Shown here in pieces: positions 38,203-49,353 of a stretch of DNA of 64,000 bases. The notes under the pieces were generated by a model, which searched no databases, was not told the origin of the DNA, and worked only from the letters and a program-made list of their open reading frames with translations. Position numbers and translations under genes: made by a program. Numbering within the stretch: position 1 is the stretch's first letter; the number at the start of each line of letters is the position of its first letter. The stretch lies in contig NZ_AJSX01000033.1 of the NCBI RefSeq assembly GCF_000262245.1, positions 1-64,000 of the forward strand, read 5' to 3'. This stretch comes from Pasteurella bettyae CCUG 2042 (lineage in GTDB: Bacteria; Pseudomonadota; Gammaproteobacteria; Enterobacterales; Pasteurellaceae).

Positions 38203-39006
38203 ATGGAAATCACACAACAACTTCTTAATGACGTTTTGGAGCTTGCTAAACAGGCTGGTGAACACAGTAAAGTTTTTTATGCAAAAAACCTAACTGTACA
38301 AACAAAATCTGATAATACACCTGTGACAGAAGCTGATTTATTCATTAGCCAATTTCTTACCCAAAAACTCACCTCTATTACACCTGATATTCCTGTTCTC
38401 TCTGAAGAAAACTGCCATATTGATTTTAATGAGCGTAAACAATGGCAAGCTTATTGGTTGATCGATCCTATCGATGGCACGCAGCAGTTTATCAGTCATA
38501 CGGATCAATTTTCCGTAATGATTTGCTTAGTTCAAAATAATCAGCCTATGCTTGGTGTTATTCATGCACCTATGCTTAATCGAACTTATTATGCATGGCG
38601 TGAACATGGTGCATTTTTAATTGAAAATGGTATCACAAAAAAATTACCCAAAATTCAACCGCACAATCGAACCCAAATAAAAATTGCCATCGGCTCATCT
38701 AATCCAGAAAAAATCCGACAATCTATCAAGTCTCCATATCAACCTGAATTTATCGTTTATGGTTCAAGTAGTTTAAAATCGGGTTTAGTGGCAGAAGGCA
38801 TCGTAGATTGCTATGTTCGTTTTGGAAATACTGGAGAATGGGATACCGCAGTGGCTGACATATTACTACATGAAGTCGATTGCAAAATTTTTGATTTATC
38901 TTTTCAACCGCTGACTTATAATCAAAGAGAAACACTAATTAATCCTTATTTTGTAATGGGCAATTGCAAATTAGATTGGCAAAAAATCTTTCAATTTAAT
39001 ACGTAA
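38203..39006 (+). CDS. cysQ: 3'(2'),5'-bisphosphate nucleotidase CysQ
   Basis: A 267-aa inositol-monophosphatase-fold enzyme that recycles 3'-phosphoadenosine 5'-phosphate from sulfate assimilation. Metal-binding motifs are DNTPVTEAD, LSEEN, and WLIDPIDGTQQFI, with the C-terminal GNTGEWDTAVADILL. Length is normal. About 70 bases upstream of zwf, with no obvious terminator between. Confidence 0.9.
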   Translation: MEITQQLLNDVLELAKQAGEHSKVFYAKNLTVQTKSDNTPVTEADLFISQFLTQKLTSITPDIPVLSEENCHIDFNERKQWQAYWLIDPIDGTQQFISHTDQFSVMICLVQNNQPMLGVIHAPMLNRTYYAWREHGAFLIENGITKKLPKIQPHNRTQIKIAIGSSNPEKIRQSIKSPYQPEFIVYGSSSLKSGLVAEGIVDCYVRFGNTGEWDTAVADILLHEVDCKIFDLSFQPLTYNQRETLINPYFVMGNCKLDWQKIFQFNT

Positions 39007-39079
39007 TAGCTATTAGATAATTCATGTGAAATACTGCATAGTATGCAAATTTCATAATTAAATATATTTAGGAAGCAAA

Positions 39080-40564
39080 ATGAACGCAAAAAATAATTGT
39101 ATCGTTATTTTTGGTGCCTCAGGCGATTTAACCCACCGAAAATTAATTCCAGCACTTTATAATCTTTATAAAATCGGTCGTCTAAATGAAAGTTTTTCAG
39201 TTTTAGGTGTCGCTCGTACTGATATGACAGATGAAGAATTCCGTTCTAAAATGCATCAAGCCTTAGTAGAGCATGAGTCTGCTGAGGGTGAACATTTAGA
39301 AAAGTTTTGTTCACATCTCTATTACCAAGCGGTAAATACCTCAGATGCCTCTGACTATGCTAAATTAGTGCCTCGTCTTGATGAATTACATGATATTTAT
39401 CAAACTTGTGGAAATACCCTTTATTATCTATCAACACCACCAAGTTTATATGGTGTTATTCCTGAATGTTTAGCAGCCCATGGTCTCAATACTGAAGAAT
39501 TCGGTTGGAAACGTATCATCATTGAGAAACCTTTTGGTTACGATATGAAAACCGCTAAAGAATTAGATATACAAATTCATCGCTTCTTTGAAGAGCATCA
39601 AATCTATCGTATTGATCATTATTTAGGTAAAGAAACTGTTCAAAATTTATTAGTTTTACGTTTTTCAAATGGCTTATTTGAACCATTATGGAATCGTAAC
39701 TATATTGACTATGTAGAAATCACTGGTGCTGAAGAAATTGGTGTAGAACAACGTGGTGGCTATTATGATGGCTCTGGTGCAATGCGTGATATGTTCCAAA
39801 ACCATTTATTACAAGTTTTAGCAATGGTTGCGATGGAGCCACCTGCAATTATTAATGCAGATTCTATGCGTGATGAAACAGCTAAAGTACTTTATTGTTT
39901 GCATCCTCTAGAACAAGAAACCCTACAAAATAACCTAGTGCTTGGTCAATATGCGCCCACAGAACATGATGGTGAACATATTAATGGTTACTTAGAAGAA
40001 AAAGGTGTTCCATCTGATTCAACAACTGAAACTTATATGGCATTACGTTGTGAAATAGACAACTGGCGTTGGGCGGGTGTACCATTTTATGTGCGAACAG
40101 GTAAACGCTTACCAACTCGTGTCACAGAAGTGGTAATTCACTTTAAGAAGACACCACACCCTGTATTTAGCCAAGAAGCACCTGAAAATAAATTAATTCT
40201 ACGAATTCAACCTGATGAAGGTATTTCAATGCGTTTCGGTTTGAAAAAACCAGGTGCTGGATTTGATGCCCAAGAAGTTTCCATGGACTTTAGTTATTCT
40301 GATTTAAGTGGTGCGAGCTTATTAACCGCTTATGAACGTTTACTATTAGATGCAATGAAAGGCGATGCTACTTTATTTGCTCGTACTGATGCTGTGCATG
40401 CTTGTTGGAAATTTGTTCAACCTATTTTAGATTATAAAGCAAATGGTGGTAGAGTTTATCAATATGAAGCGGGTTCCTGGGGGCCTATCGAAGCTGACAA
40501 ATTGATTGCCCATACAGGTCGCATATGGCGTAAACCCTCAGGGGCTATGAAAGAAAAGTCATAA
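39080..40564 (+). CDS. zwf: Glucose-6-phosphate 1-dehydrogenase
   Basis: A 494-aa enzyme that oxidises glucose-6-phosphate to 6-phosphogluconolactone with NADP+, entering the oxidative pentose phosphate path. NADP fold [20 protein letters not shown]; active site [13 protein letters not shown]; structural block RTGKRLP. RBS AGGAAG. First of the zwf-pgl-(thioredoxin-like)-gnd group. Confidence 0.97.
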   Translation: MNAKNNCIVIFGASGDLTHRKLIPALYNLYKIGRLNESFSVLGVARTDMTDEEFRSKMHQALVEHESAEGEHLEKFCSHLYYQAVNTSDASDYAKLVPRLDELHDIYQTCGNTLYYLSTPPSLYGVIPECLAAHGLNTEEFGWKRIIIEKPFGYDMKTAKELDIQIHRFFEEHQIYRIDHYLGKETVQNLLVLRFSNGLFEPLWNRNYIDYVEITGAEEIGVEQRGGYYDGSGAMRDMFQNHLLQVLAMVAMEPPAIINADSMRDETAKVLYCLHPLEQETLQNNLVLGQYAPTEHDGEHINGYLEEKGVPSDSTTETYMALRCEIDNWRWAGVPFYVRTGKRLPTRVTEVVIHFKKTPHPVFSQEAPENKLILRIQPDEGISMRFGLKKPGAGFDAQEVSMDFSYSDLSGASLLTAYERLLLDAMKGDATLFARTDAVHACWKFVQPILDYKANGGRVYQYEAGSWGPIEADKLIAHTGRIWRKPSGAMKEKS

Positions 40565-40655
40565 TTAAATGATAACTAACCTATTCTGACAAGTACATTC
40601 ATTTATTGATATTACATAGCTCTCCTTTGTAAATAAGGCGCTATCAGGAAAAACT

Positions 40656-41354
40656 ATGAATAAATTTATATTTCCTACAGCTCAAGCTGCTGTTGAAAAA
40701 ATTGCCGAAGAATTTAAAACTTACAGCGAGCAAAATCGCCCTGTGCATATTTCGCTTTCGGGCGGTTCAACACCCAAATTGCTATTCAAAACTTTGGCTC
40801 AATCTCCTTTTAAAAATGAAATCCAATGGCAAAACTTGCATTTCTGGTGGGGCGATGATCGTATGGTTCCCCCACAAGATCTAGAAAGTAATTATGGCGA
40901 AGTGCAAAAACTGCTATTTGATCATATTCAAATCCCAGCAGAAAACATTCATCGCATTCGTGGCGAAGAAAACGTAGAGCAAGAACTTGCAAGATTTTCA
41001 CAAGAATTGACTGCTTGCGTACCAAATTTGGCGTTCGATTGGATTATTCTAGGAATGGGCAATGACGGGCACACCGCCTCGCTCTTCCCTCACCAAACAG
41101 ATTTCGCCGATCAGAATGTTGCTGTGATTGCTAAACACCCCGAAACAGGGCAAATCCGTATTTCTAAAACCGCTTCACTGATTGAAAAAGCCAAACGGAT
41201 TACCTATTTAGTGACAGGGGCGGCGAAAGCAGAAATCCTCAAAGAAATCCAAAATACTGAAGCGGAAAATCTGCCTTACCCAGCGGCAAAAATTAAAGCA
41301 AAAAATGGGAAAACAGAGTGGTATTTAGATAATGAGGCTGCAAAATTACTATAA
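40656..41354 (+). CDS. pgl: 6-phosphogluconolactonase
   Basis: A 232-aa DevB/SOL-type lactonase that hydrolyses 6-phosphogluconolactone. Motifs: HISLSGGSTPKLLF, WWGDDRMVPP, SNYGEV and LGMGNDGHTASLFP. It lies between zwf and gnd, matching the pathway order. Its codon use (more CTG, TTG, GCG, CCC) differs by eye from zwf just upstream. Confidence 0.95.
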   Translation: MNKFIFPTAQAAVEKIAEEFKTYSEQNRPVHISLSGGSTPKLLFKTLAQSPFKNEIQWQNLHFWWGDDRMVPPQDLESNYGEVQKLLFDHIQIPAENIHRIRGEENVEQELARFSQELTACVPNLAFDWIILGMGNDGHTASLFPHQTDFADQNVAVIAKHPETGQIRISKTASLIEKAKRITYLVTGAAKAEILKEIQNTEAENLPYPAAKIKAKNGKTEWYLDNEAAKLL

Positions 41355-41382
41355 AGTGCGGTCATAATTTAAGGAGTTTTTT

Positions 41383-41646
41383 ATGAAACCTGTTGTTTAC
41401 TATGCACCATGGTGTCCTGACACTGAGCCATTTTTTACCGAACTCGCACGCTTAAATGCTGATGTGGAAAAAGTGAATATGGTGGACAATTCAGCAGGTC
41501 TAAAAGCCTTTTTAAAATTACGAGACACCCATTCCGCATTCGATGATGCGAAGAAAAACGGATATATTGGTATTCCAGCATTAGTGTTAGAAAATGGGGA
41601 CGTAGTTTTGGATAAAGAGCAGTTAACAACAATTTTTACAAAATAA
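41383..41646 (+). CDS. Glutaredoxin-related small protein
   Basis: An 87-aa thioredoxin-fold protein with YYAPWCPDTEPF, where Cys-Pro-Asp-Thr stands in the place of a CxxC active site with only the first cysteine kept, and a cis-Pro motif in YIGIPALVLENG. It probably acts as a monothiol-like glutaredoxin or has lost redox function. It is conserved between pgl and gnd in Haemophilus as far as I recall. RBS AAGGAG. Confidence 0.7.
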   Translation: MKPVVYYAPWCPDTEPFFTELARLNADVEKVNMVDNSAGLKAFLKLRDTHSAFDDAKKNGYIGIPALVLENGDVVLDKEQLTTIFTK

Positions 41647-41803
41647 CTTTTAGATAGTGATGTCTCCTCATGAATGCTTGAATAACACTTTAAAGGAATA
41701 AACTGGAAGATTCATGCTATTGAGCGTAAAATTATAACCAATTAAGTGCGGTCAAAATTTCCAAAATTTTCCGCCAACAGATTAACCAAAACAGGAGAGT
41801 AAA

Positions 41804-43258
41804 ATGTCAACAAAAGGCGATATCGGCGTTATCGGTTTAGCGGTAATGGGGCAAAACCTTATTTTAAATATGAATGATCACGGCTTTAAGGTAGTCGCAT
41901 TTAACCGCACTACTTCAAAAGTCGATGAGTTCTTAGAAGGGGCTGCGAAAGACACAAACATTATCGGTGCTTATTCATTAGAAGATTTGGCAGCCAAATT
42001 GGAAAAACCACGTAAAGTGATGTTGATGGTGCGTGCAGGTGATGTAGTAGATCAGTTCATTGATGCATTGCTTCCACATTTGGAAGAAGGCGATATTATC
42101 ATTGATGGTGGTAACTCAAACTATCCAGATACTAATCGTCGAGCGAAATCATTAGCAGAAAAAGGCATTCGTTTTATCGGCACAGGTGTTTCTGGTGGTG
42201 AAGAAGGTGCTCGTCATGGACCTTCCATTATGCCTGGCGGTAATGAAGAAGCATGGCCTTATGTGAAACCGATTCTGCAAGCAATTTCAGCCAAAACGGA
42301 TAAAGGTGAACCTTGCTGTGATTGGGTGGGCAAAGAAGGTGCTGGTCACTTTGTAAAAATGGTTCACAATGGTATCGAATATGGTGATATGCAATTAATC
42401 TGTGAGGCTTATCAATTCTTAAAAGATGGTTTAGGTTTAAGCTACGAAGAAATGCAATCTATCTTCGCAGAATGGAAAAAAACTGAATTAGATAGCTACT
42501 TAATCGACATCACCACTGATATTCTTGGCTACAAAGAAGCTGATGGTGAGACATTAGTTGAGAAAATTTTAGACACGGCTGGTCAAAAAGGTACAGGTAA
42601 ATGGACTGGAATTAATGCTCTTGATTTTGGTATTCCATTAACCCTAATCACAGAATCTGTGTTCGCTCGTTGCGTATCTTCTTTCAAAGATCAACGTGTA
42701 GCCGCATCACAATTATTTAACAAAACTATTGAGCCAGTTGAAGGTGATAAAAAAGTATGGATTGAAGCGGTTCGTAAAGCATTATTAGCATCAAAAATCA
42801 TTTCTTATGCTCAAGGTTTTATGTTAATTCGTGAAGCCTCTGAGAACTTTGAATGGAACATCAACTACGGTGCAACAGCGCTATTATGGCGTGAGGGTTG
42901 TATTATCCGCAGTGCGTTCTTAGGTAATATTCGTGATGCTTATGAGGCAAACCCAGGTTTAGTTTTCTTAGGTTCAGATCCTTATTTCAAAGGTATTTTA
43001 GAAGATGCTCTTAAGGATTGGCGTAAAGTAGTAGCAAAATCTATTGAAGTGGGTATTCCAATGCCTTGTATGGCGTCTGCAATTACTTTCTTAGATGGCT
43101 ATACTTCAGAACGTGTGCCAGCAAACTTATTGCAAGCTCAACGAGACTACTTTGGCGCTCACACTTATGAACGAACAGATAAACCACGTGGTAAATATTT
43201 CCACACTAACTGGACAGGTCGTGGTGGGGATACCGCATCAACAACTTACGATGTTTAA
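41804..43258 (+). CDS. gnd: 6-phosphogluconate dehydrogenase (decarboxylating)
   Basis: A 484-aa enzyme that converts 6-phosphogluconate to ribulose-5-phosphate and CO2 with NADP+. NADP fold IGLAVMGQNLILNMNDHGF; active-site ILDTAGQKGTGKWT and GAGHFVKMVHNGIEYGDMQLICEAY. A strong RBS (AGGAGAG) is present. It closes the pentose phosphate group, followed by an uptake-signal hairpin. Confidence 0.97.
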   Translation: MSTKGDIGVIGLAVMGQNLILNMNDHGFKVVAFNRTTSKVDEFLEGAAKDTNIIGAYSLEDLAAKLEKPRKVMLMVRAGDVVDQFIDALLPHLEEGDIIIDGGNSNYPDTNRRAKSLAEKGIRFIGTGVSGGEEGARHGPSIMPGGNEEAWPYVKPILQAISAKTDKGEPCCDWVGKEGAGHFVKMVHNGIEYGDMQLICEAYQFLKDGLGLSYEEMQSIFAEWKKTELDSYLIDITTDILGYKEADGETLVEKILDTAGQKGTGKWTGINALDFGIPLTLITESVFARCVSSFKDQRVAASQLFNKTIEPVEGDKKVWIEAVRKALLASKIISYAQGFMLIREASENFEWNINYGATALLWREGCIIRSAFLGNIRDAYEANPGLVFLGSDPYFKGILEDALKDWRKVVAKSIEVGIPMPCMASAITFLDGYTSERVPANLLQAQRDYFGAHTYERTDKPRGKYFHTNWTGRGGDTASTTYDV

Positions 43259-43273
43259 CTCTTCCATCTTCTT

Positions 43274-43303
43274 AAAAAAGTGCGGTAATTTACCGCACTT
43301 TTT
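43274..43303. terminator. gnd terminator (inverted USS)
   Basis: AAAAAAGTGCGGTAA and TTACCGCACTTTTT form a near-perfect palindrome. Confidence 0.85.
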
Positions 43304-43439
43304 ATATAAGCATATCATCAACAGATTATTTACTAAAAATTGATAGTTTTTCAATAAACCCCTGTATTGTTAACAGTTAACGGATTTCATACAATAGTTG
43401 AATAATTTAATAAAAAATTTAGTTTAATAGGAACTTATT

Positions 43440-43991
43440 ATGGCTAAACAAATTGCAGTATTAATCGGTAGTGCAAGTAAAACTTCTTTCAGCTGATTAT
43501 TAGTATCTCAATTACAAAAAATGGCTCCTGCCTCTATTCAATTAAATATCGTGGAAATTTCAAACCTTCCTCTTTATAACCGTGATTTAGATGAAAATAG
43601 CCCAGATGAATATATTCGTATCCGTCAACAAATTGCTAAAGCAGATGGCGTGTTATGGGTAAGCCCTGAACACAATGGATCATATTCAGCTATGTTAAAG
43701 AATGCTATTGATATCGTCTCTCGCCCAATGGGACAAAGCTTATGGATTGGTAAACCATTAGGGATTGCTACGGTAGGTGCGGGTATGGCGGGTGGCATGC
43801 GTGCAGCAGATCACTTACGCATCATTGCATCAGGTTCATTTATTAATATGCCAACGGCACCATTTGCATTAAATGTAGGTGGTTTATTTAATGGTGTATT
43901 TGATGAACAAGGTGAAATCACTGTAGAAGCAGTAAAATCAAGCGTACAAAACTTTATTAATAGTTACACTGACTTCGTACAAAAATTCTAA
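43440..43991 (+). pseudogene. NADPH-dependent FMN reductase, in-frame stop
   Basis: An ATG at 43440 with upstream AGGAA opens MAKQIAVLIGSASKTSFS, then TGA at 43494-43496 (codon 19). The same frame then continues to 43991 as a 183-codon flavodoxin-like reductase: SPEHNGSYSAMLKNAID and the GIATVGAGMAGG loop are signature. CGA to TGA would convert the usual Arg to stop. A restart at ATG 43521 would lack the FMN-binding first strand and loop, so the product is probably inactive. Confidence 0.85.
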
Positions 43992-44004
43992 ATAGATAGA
44001 TTCT

Positions 44005-44033
44005 AAAGGGGTAATTTAATCACTTACCCCTTT
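44005..44033. terminator. Bidirectional terminator
   Basis: AAAGGGGTAA and TTACCCCTTT pair between two convergent genes. Confidence 0.8.
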
Positions 44034-44038
44034 CTTAA

Positions 44039-46225
44039 TTATACTTGATCAGCAGCATAATGATGTTCTTCTCTTACTAATACCTCTAATTGTGGCAATA
44101 ACTGCACGATCATTCGCAGTTGTTGTATCAGTACTAACGCTACTTGATCATGATGATTTTGGCGAGCGATTTCAAATGTAGCCAAAGATTGATCTATTTC
44201 TTCCACCTGAGTATTAATATGTTTTGTGGAACAATCCAAATTGGTAATACAATCTAGAATTTCACTGGTTTGTTTGCCTTTTTGAAAGAATAATGCGGAA
44301 AATTCCACATGATGATTCAAATCTGCACTTTCTGTTCGATAAGCGCCTAAAGTTGAAATATAACTTAATAACGTATAAGTCATACCTAAAAGACGAGGTG
44401 CAAAACTTAATATCGCTTGATATTTCTTAGGTTCACTATGCATATTGGAAATCACTGTACTTAGTGCTGAAATATGATTATGCACTTCTCGACGAGCCAT
44501 TCGATAAGCAAGTTGTTCATTATAACCAAATTGTAATTGCGCCATAATATGACGCAGATATTCTGAGCATGCCTGTAAAGTATTTTTTAAATTACGATGT
44601 AAATTAAGATACTTCCAGTCTGGCCATAAAAAAGATACTGCAAACCACGCCAATGCCGTGCCTAATAAAGTATCAAATAATCTTGGTAAAATTCCTTCAT
44701 GGGAACCTAAACCAATAATATCTAAACTCATAAATACGAGTAGAGTAATAAAAAATGTAGATGAACCATAATTACTTAAACGGAAAAAATAATAAAGGCT
44801 ACTACTAATCACCATAAGCCCTAAAGAAGCCTCCAAACTTGGTGATAAATATTGGAAAGCAAACCCAAATATCACACCTAACATAGTGCCAATAATCCGC
44901 TGAACTAAACGTTTCTTAGTCGCTGAATAATTAGGTTGGCAAACAAAAAGTGCGGTTAAAGCGATCCAATATCCCTTACTATCCAAGTTCAATAAAGGCA
45001 CTATAGCACTACAAATTACCATAAGAATGGATAATCTAATTGCATGGCGAAACAATTGTGAAGAGAAGGTACATTGATGATAAATAGCTCGTAGCATATT
45101 ACCTAATCCTGATATATTATCAGCAGTAAGGCGAGTAGAAGATAATAATACTTCTGATTGTGCATTCTCTCCATTATCTTGCTCAATTTGTGCAATTTGG
45201 CTTTCAATATGACGCAAATTTTCGGCAATCATTTGCCAACGATAGGCATTCACTAAGCCATTCTCTTGGTTATATTGAAGTGAAGTGAGCAACCCCTGTA
45301 ATGCTCGTTGACCTCTTGGACTATGTTCGTAAGTTTCTCGATGACGTAAAGCATTCGCAATGTGTTGGCAAGCTATTGCCTGTAATTCCATTACTCGTTG
45401 GAAACGAAACATTAAATCCGTATTGCCTAATTCCTTAAATAATTCATGGTATTGATAATGGCTTGAGCTAGCTCGTTCTAAAATATCTTGTGCAATAAAA
45501 TAATAGCGTAATAAACGATGAGTTCTGGCTTGACGATTATGCCCCTGTAGGCGATAAAATAAGGATGCTCTCGTCATATCAAAAGACAACATCACTTGAC
45601 GATTAGCATTAGCTAAAGCCAGTTGTTTTGCATTTAAATTATCATCATCAGGATCAAAATATTCTGATTTTGCTTGCAAATAAGCACCTAGTGCATCATA
45701 AGCCTTGGCTAAATTTTCTTGAGTCATTCGATTGGGAAAACATAAGTAGACCACAATACTCACTAAACCATAAATCGTTGCACCAATCAGAATCATTGTC
45801 ATATTACTGTGCCAAGGCAATTGAGGGTTATAGCTAAGACAGGTATAAATCGCCACCACAAGAGTTCCAAAAGCAATCGTGCTATAACGTTGTCCAATAG
45901 CTCCTAGCATGACTAATAAAAAAGCACTCACCATCACCGCAGGAATAAAAATCCACCCATAGCCTAAAGATATTTGAGCACCAATGGAGGAAAGTGCAAA
46001 TGCCAGTAAACTCAAAATCAAGTTTTTGATCCGACCAAATATACTACTATCTAAGTCAACTAGCCCGCCCGCAATAACGCCCAATATTAATGGCATCGCT
46101 AATTCAGAAATCTGTAAATTCCAAATCACAATAGCCACTAAATTAGAGGCAATAAAAATAGGTAAGGTTTTGATTATGCTTTCAGAAAGCCAATCAGAAC
46201 TAATTTTTTTTAACAATGAATTCAT
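44039..46225 (-). CDS. yccS: YccS/FUSC-family inner-membrane protein
   Basis: A 728-aa protein with two blocks of about six membrane helices (residues ~20-165 and ~395-520), each followed by a long cytoplasmic helical region. Typical of the YccS branch of the fusaric-acid-resistance-like FUSC family: PLILGVIAGGLVDLDSSIFGRIKN and, in the second block, KGYWIALTALFVCQPNYSATKKRLVQRIIGTMLG. The substrate is unknown; aromatic-acid or envelope-stress export is inferred from family. Single gene. Confidence 0.85.
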   Translation of the reverse strand: MNSLLKKISSDWLSESIIKTLPIFIASNLVAIVIWNLQISELAMPLILGVIAGGLVDLDSSIFGRIKNLILSLLAFALSSIGAQISLGYGWIFIPAVMVSAFLLVMLGAIGQRYSTIAFGTLVVAIYTCLSYNPQLPWHSNMTMILIGATIYGLVSIVVYLCFPNRMTQENLAKAYDALGAYLQAKSEYFDPDDDNLNAKQLALANANRQVMLSFDMTRASLFYRLQGHNRQARTHRLLRYYFIAQDILERASSSHYQYHELFKELGNTDLMFRFQRVMELQAIACQHIANALRHRETYEHSPRGQRALQGLLTSLQYNQENGLVNAYRWQMIAENLRHIESQIAQIEQDNGENAQSEVLLSSTRLTADNISGLGNMLRAIYHQCTFSSQLFRHAIRLSILMVICSAIVPLLNLDSKGYWIALTALFVCQPNYSATKKRLVQRIIGTMLGVIFGFAFQYLSPSLEASLGLMVISSSLYYFFRLSNYGSSTFFITLLVFMSLDIIGLGSHEGILPRLFDTLLGTALAWFAVSFLWPDWKYLNLHRNLKNTLQACSEYLRHIMAQLQFGYNEQLAYRMARREVHNHISALSTVISNMHSEPKKYQAILSFAPRLLGMTYTLLSYISTLGAYRTESADLNHHVEFSALFFQKGKQTSEILDCITNLDCSTKHINTQVEEIDQSLATFEIARQNHHDQVALVLIQQLRMIVQLLPQLEVLVREEHHYAADQV

Positions 46226-46329
46226 AAAAGAAAGGTTTTAACAGTCATAAGAAATTTATTGATGAGTTTAAGTTCGTAAGCAAAATATAGCAAGTAAAGG
46301 TTGAGAATAACCCCACTTTCTTTCAAGAA

Positions 46330-46356
46330 ATGAGGGAGAATAATGTTCTCCCTCAT
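46330..46356. terminator. Hairpin downstream of the esterase gene
   Basis: ATGAGGGAGAA, a 5-base loop, then TTCTCCCTCAT. There is no clear T-run, so termination is likely but not certain. Confidence 0.5.
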
Positions 46357-46363
46357 ATTGATA

Positions 46364-47221
46364 TCATTTTTGAATTTTTTCTATCGTCGCCTGAATGGAA
46401 GGTTGAATAACCGCTCCGTGATCAGCTTGAGGAATTAATTCAAACAGAACGGGTAGTCCTTGCATTTTTAATTGGGAAGCAAATTCTCTAGTTGTGAGAA
46501 AATGTTGGCGATGTTTAATCTTTGCTAAGCGCTTTTTATACATATTAGGATCTAACTCTGGGTGTTCTTCATATTCCCCAAAAGTCACTAAAATAGATTG
46601 AGGTGAAAAACGCACCCAAGGTTGCTGTTTAGGAATAATGGCGCCGTTTCCCCACCAAAGTGAAGGACTTGCAATAATATAGTGATCAAATAACTCGGGC
46701 TGATTAAATAAAACATAAAGACCGAATAAACCACCAAATGAATGCCCAAAGAAATATTCTTTTTCCTTATCAATAAGATATGTTGCTTCAATACTTGGCT
46801 TAACTTTCTGGGTAATAAATGCCAAAAAATTAGCTGCTTGTCCGCCTTTAGAGAAACGTTCTCCTGATGCAGGAATAGTATAATCCCTAGTTCGTTCCGC
46901 AATCACTTGAGATAAATCCGTGTTATACCCAATCCCAACAATTATCGGTAAAGTGCGGTCTGTTTTTACAGAATTTACGGCATAAGGAAATTGTGTATTG
47001 CCATCTAATAAATATAAGACAGGTGTCGGTCCATTTGTTTGTTTCGGAATAGCAATGAATAACCGATATTGATGCTGATTAAATTCGATATTTTGCGTAA
47101 CAAAATTAAAATATGGCGTTTTATCAGTGTCTATCGCAGGAGTTTTTAAAATAGGTTCAGCCTGAGCTACTGACATAAAAACGATACTCCATACCCATAA
47201 AATAAAAAAATTTTTACTCAT
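46364..47221 (-). CDS. Periplasmic siderophore-esterase-like alpha/beta hydrolase
   Basis: A 285-aa secreted hydrolase (signal peptide ending AQA) of the IroE/PfeE-like esterase family. The nucleophile elbow is FGHSFGGLFGLY; the catalytic His is in QADHGAV near the C-terminus; IIASPSLWW is a family block. Such enzymes linearise enterobactin-type catecholate siderophores in the periplasm to free iron. It lies 55 bases downstream of a broken TonB receptor gene with a hairpin between. Confidence 0.8.
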   Translation of the reverse strand: MSKNFFILWVWSIVFMSVAQAEPILKTPAIDTDKTPYFNFVTQNIEFNQHQYRLFIAIPKQTNGPTPVLYLLDGNTQFPYAVNSVKTDRTLPIIVGIGYNTDLSQVIAERTRDYTIPASGERFSKGGQAANFLAFITQKVKPSIEATYLIDKEKEYFFGHSFGGLFGLYVLFNQPELFDHYIIASPSLWWGNGAIIPKQQPWVRFSPQSILVTFGEYEEHPELDPNMYKKRLAKIKHRQHFLTTREFASQLKMQGLPVLFELIPQADHGAVIQPSIQATIEKIQK

Positions 47222-47226
47222 AATAG

Positions 47227-47259
47227 AAAAAATTGCACAAGGTAACCCCCCTGTGCAAT
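47227..47259 (-). terminator. Attenuating terminator between receptor and esterase
   Basis: On the minus strand, TTGCACA and TGTGCAA pair around a GC-rich loop and are followed by TTTTTT. It would reduce read-through from the receptor gene into the esterase. Confidence 0.7.
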
Positions 47260-47276
47260 CATATAATTAAACGCAA

Positions 47277-49353
47277 TTAAAATGATACTGTCATATTAGC
47301 CCAATAACGGCGCCCATCTTCACGAGCCCAGTTACCACCATTGGTATCAATAACATCTAAACGTTCATTACCTAAATTTAATACGGCTAAATTTAATAAG
47401 ACATTTTTACTGATTTGATAATTTGCACCTAAATCGACAGTAGAAAAACCTGAACGTTCACGGGCAATATTTTTATTATCGCCATTGCGTGGATTTGCCC
47501 AAATTTGTTTACCTTGATAATGAAGTCTTGTGTAAACATCTAAATTATCATTCACCGTCCAAGTGAGTTTAGCACTTCCTGAATGTTTAGGTGTGTAATC
47601 TAATGGTAAACCTCTTAATGAAAGACCTGAAGCAGATAAATCCTCATCAGATTCACGTTTTGAATGTTGATAGGTATAACTTAAATCTAATCCTAATTGT
47701 TTCATTAATGGAATATGAGAAGATAATTCAACCCCTTTAATATTCGCTTTACCCACATTATCATACACGTATAAATTTGCTCCAGTGATAGGATCTCGAG
47801 TACCTGTACTATAGCTAGTTAGTTTATTTTTAAAGTCTGTATTAAACACGGTTAAATTCGCATTAAATCCTGATTTATGAACATAGGTTACACCCACTTC
47901 TTCATTCACACTGGTTTCAGGATTAATATTTGGATTACCATAAATTACCCCAGCACCAGATTGAGTTGAAGTGACATAACCTTCGCTGACTTCTCGGATA
48001 CCTGGTGCTCTAAATGCTTTCGCTACGCCACCCTTTAAAGTAAATTCATCATTTAGGTGATACACTAAGTAAGCTTTAGGACTCCAGTGAGAGCCATATT
48101 TTTCATGATGATCTACACGTGCACCTAAAGTTAATAATAAATCTTCAGTGAATGAAATTTCATCTTCTAAGAATAAGGCTTTTTGAATGGCTTTATTTTT
48201 AGTCAATGCCATATTTGCCACTGAACGAACTGCACCAGTACGAGGATTAGTCACTCGTGTAACACCTGATACTGAATCATCATCTAACTTAGCATGTAAA
48301 TATTGCCCACCAAATACCAAGAAATGCATACCTGCTGGCACCATAAATTTGGCATCAACTACAGAGTTCGTGATTTCAGGTTGACGGCTGTTATAACCAG
48401 AATAATATTTCACTTGGCGTTTAGCTTGTTCTTGATATACGCTAAATTCAGAACTCATAAAACCCCAATCCGCATAATGGCTTAATGCCCAATGATTACG
48501 GCTAGCCAGTGTTGTTGACCAACTATTTGCTGTACAGTTTGAACCACGACATGTTTGAGCAGCGACTGATTTTCCTGGAGTTTCTTCTTTTTTCTGAACA
48601 TTGCGCCCAGCTTCTAATTCAAATTTTTGTTTTTCCGTTGGTGTAAAGGTTAATTTAGTGGTAATGTTTTTATTATTATTTTTATTAAAACCGCCCACAA
48701 ATTCATCTTCATTACGTAAATTACCACCACCGTAAACTTGAATACCTAATAAATTCTGAACTAATGGACCAAATAAGAAAAAGTTGCCATTATAACCATT
48801 ACCTGACTCATTATCTTCGTGTAAAAAGCCACCGAAAGATAAAGCCCCAGTCCAATCTTTTGTACTATCTTTAGTAATAACGTTCACTACACCACCCATT
48901 GCATCAGAACCATAGAGTGATGACATCGGGCCACGAATTACCTCAATACGTTCAATTGCTGTAACAGGCGGAATAAAGCCAGATTCAAAACCACCATTAC
49001 CATTTTGGGCGTGATTCACGAGTATTTTGACGACGTCCATTAACCATAAATAAAGTATAATCGGCAGGTAAACCACGAATTGATACATCTTGTTTATTTG
49101 GTCCAGTACCACCAATATTCACGCCTGGTACATCTTGTAATGCATCCACAAGATTATTGACGGGTTTACTTTGTAAGGCTTTTTGATTTACCACACTAAT
49201 ACTAGCAGGAGCAACTTTTAATTCTTGAACTGTACCTGTTGCAGTAACAACAATATTCTCTAATTTCTCAAGTTTTTCATTTTCAGCCGCTAATGCTTGC
49301 TGTGTAAAGCAGGCAGCAGTAAAAAGTGCAATATAACTTAATGTCGTTTTCAT
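47277..49353 (-). pseudogene. TonB-dependent catecholate siderophore receptor, frameshifted
   Basis: Two overlapping frames make one receptor of about 691 aa. The first (118 aa from 49353) has a signal peptide (ALA), a TonB box (NIVVTATG) and the plug, and runs to NTRESRP. The second carries on from NGNGGFESGFIPPVTAIERIEVIRGP to the barrel and the terminal Phe (NMTVSF). An extra base in the A-run (TTTT on the plus strand, 49003-49006) explains the break. The receptor resembles FepA/IroN-type catecholate receptors, which fits the esterase next door. A sequencing error is an alternative. Confidence 0.8.
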
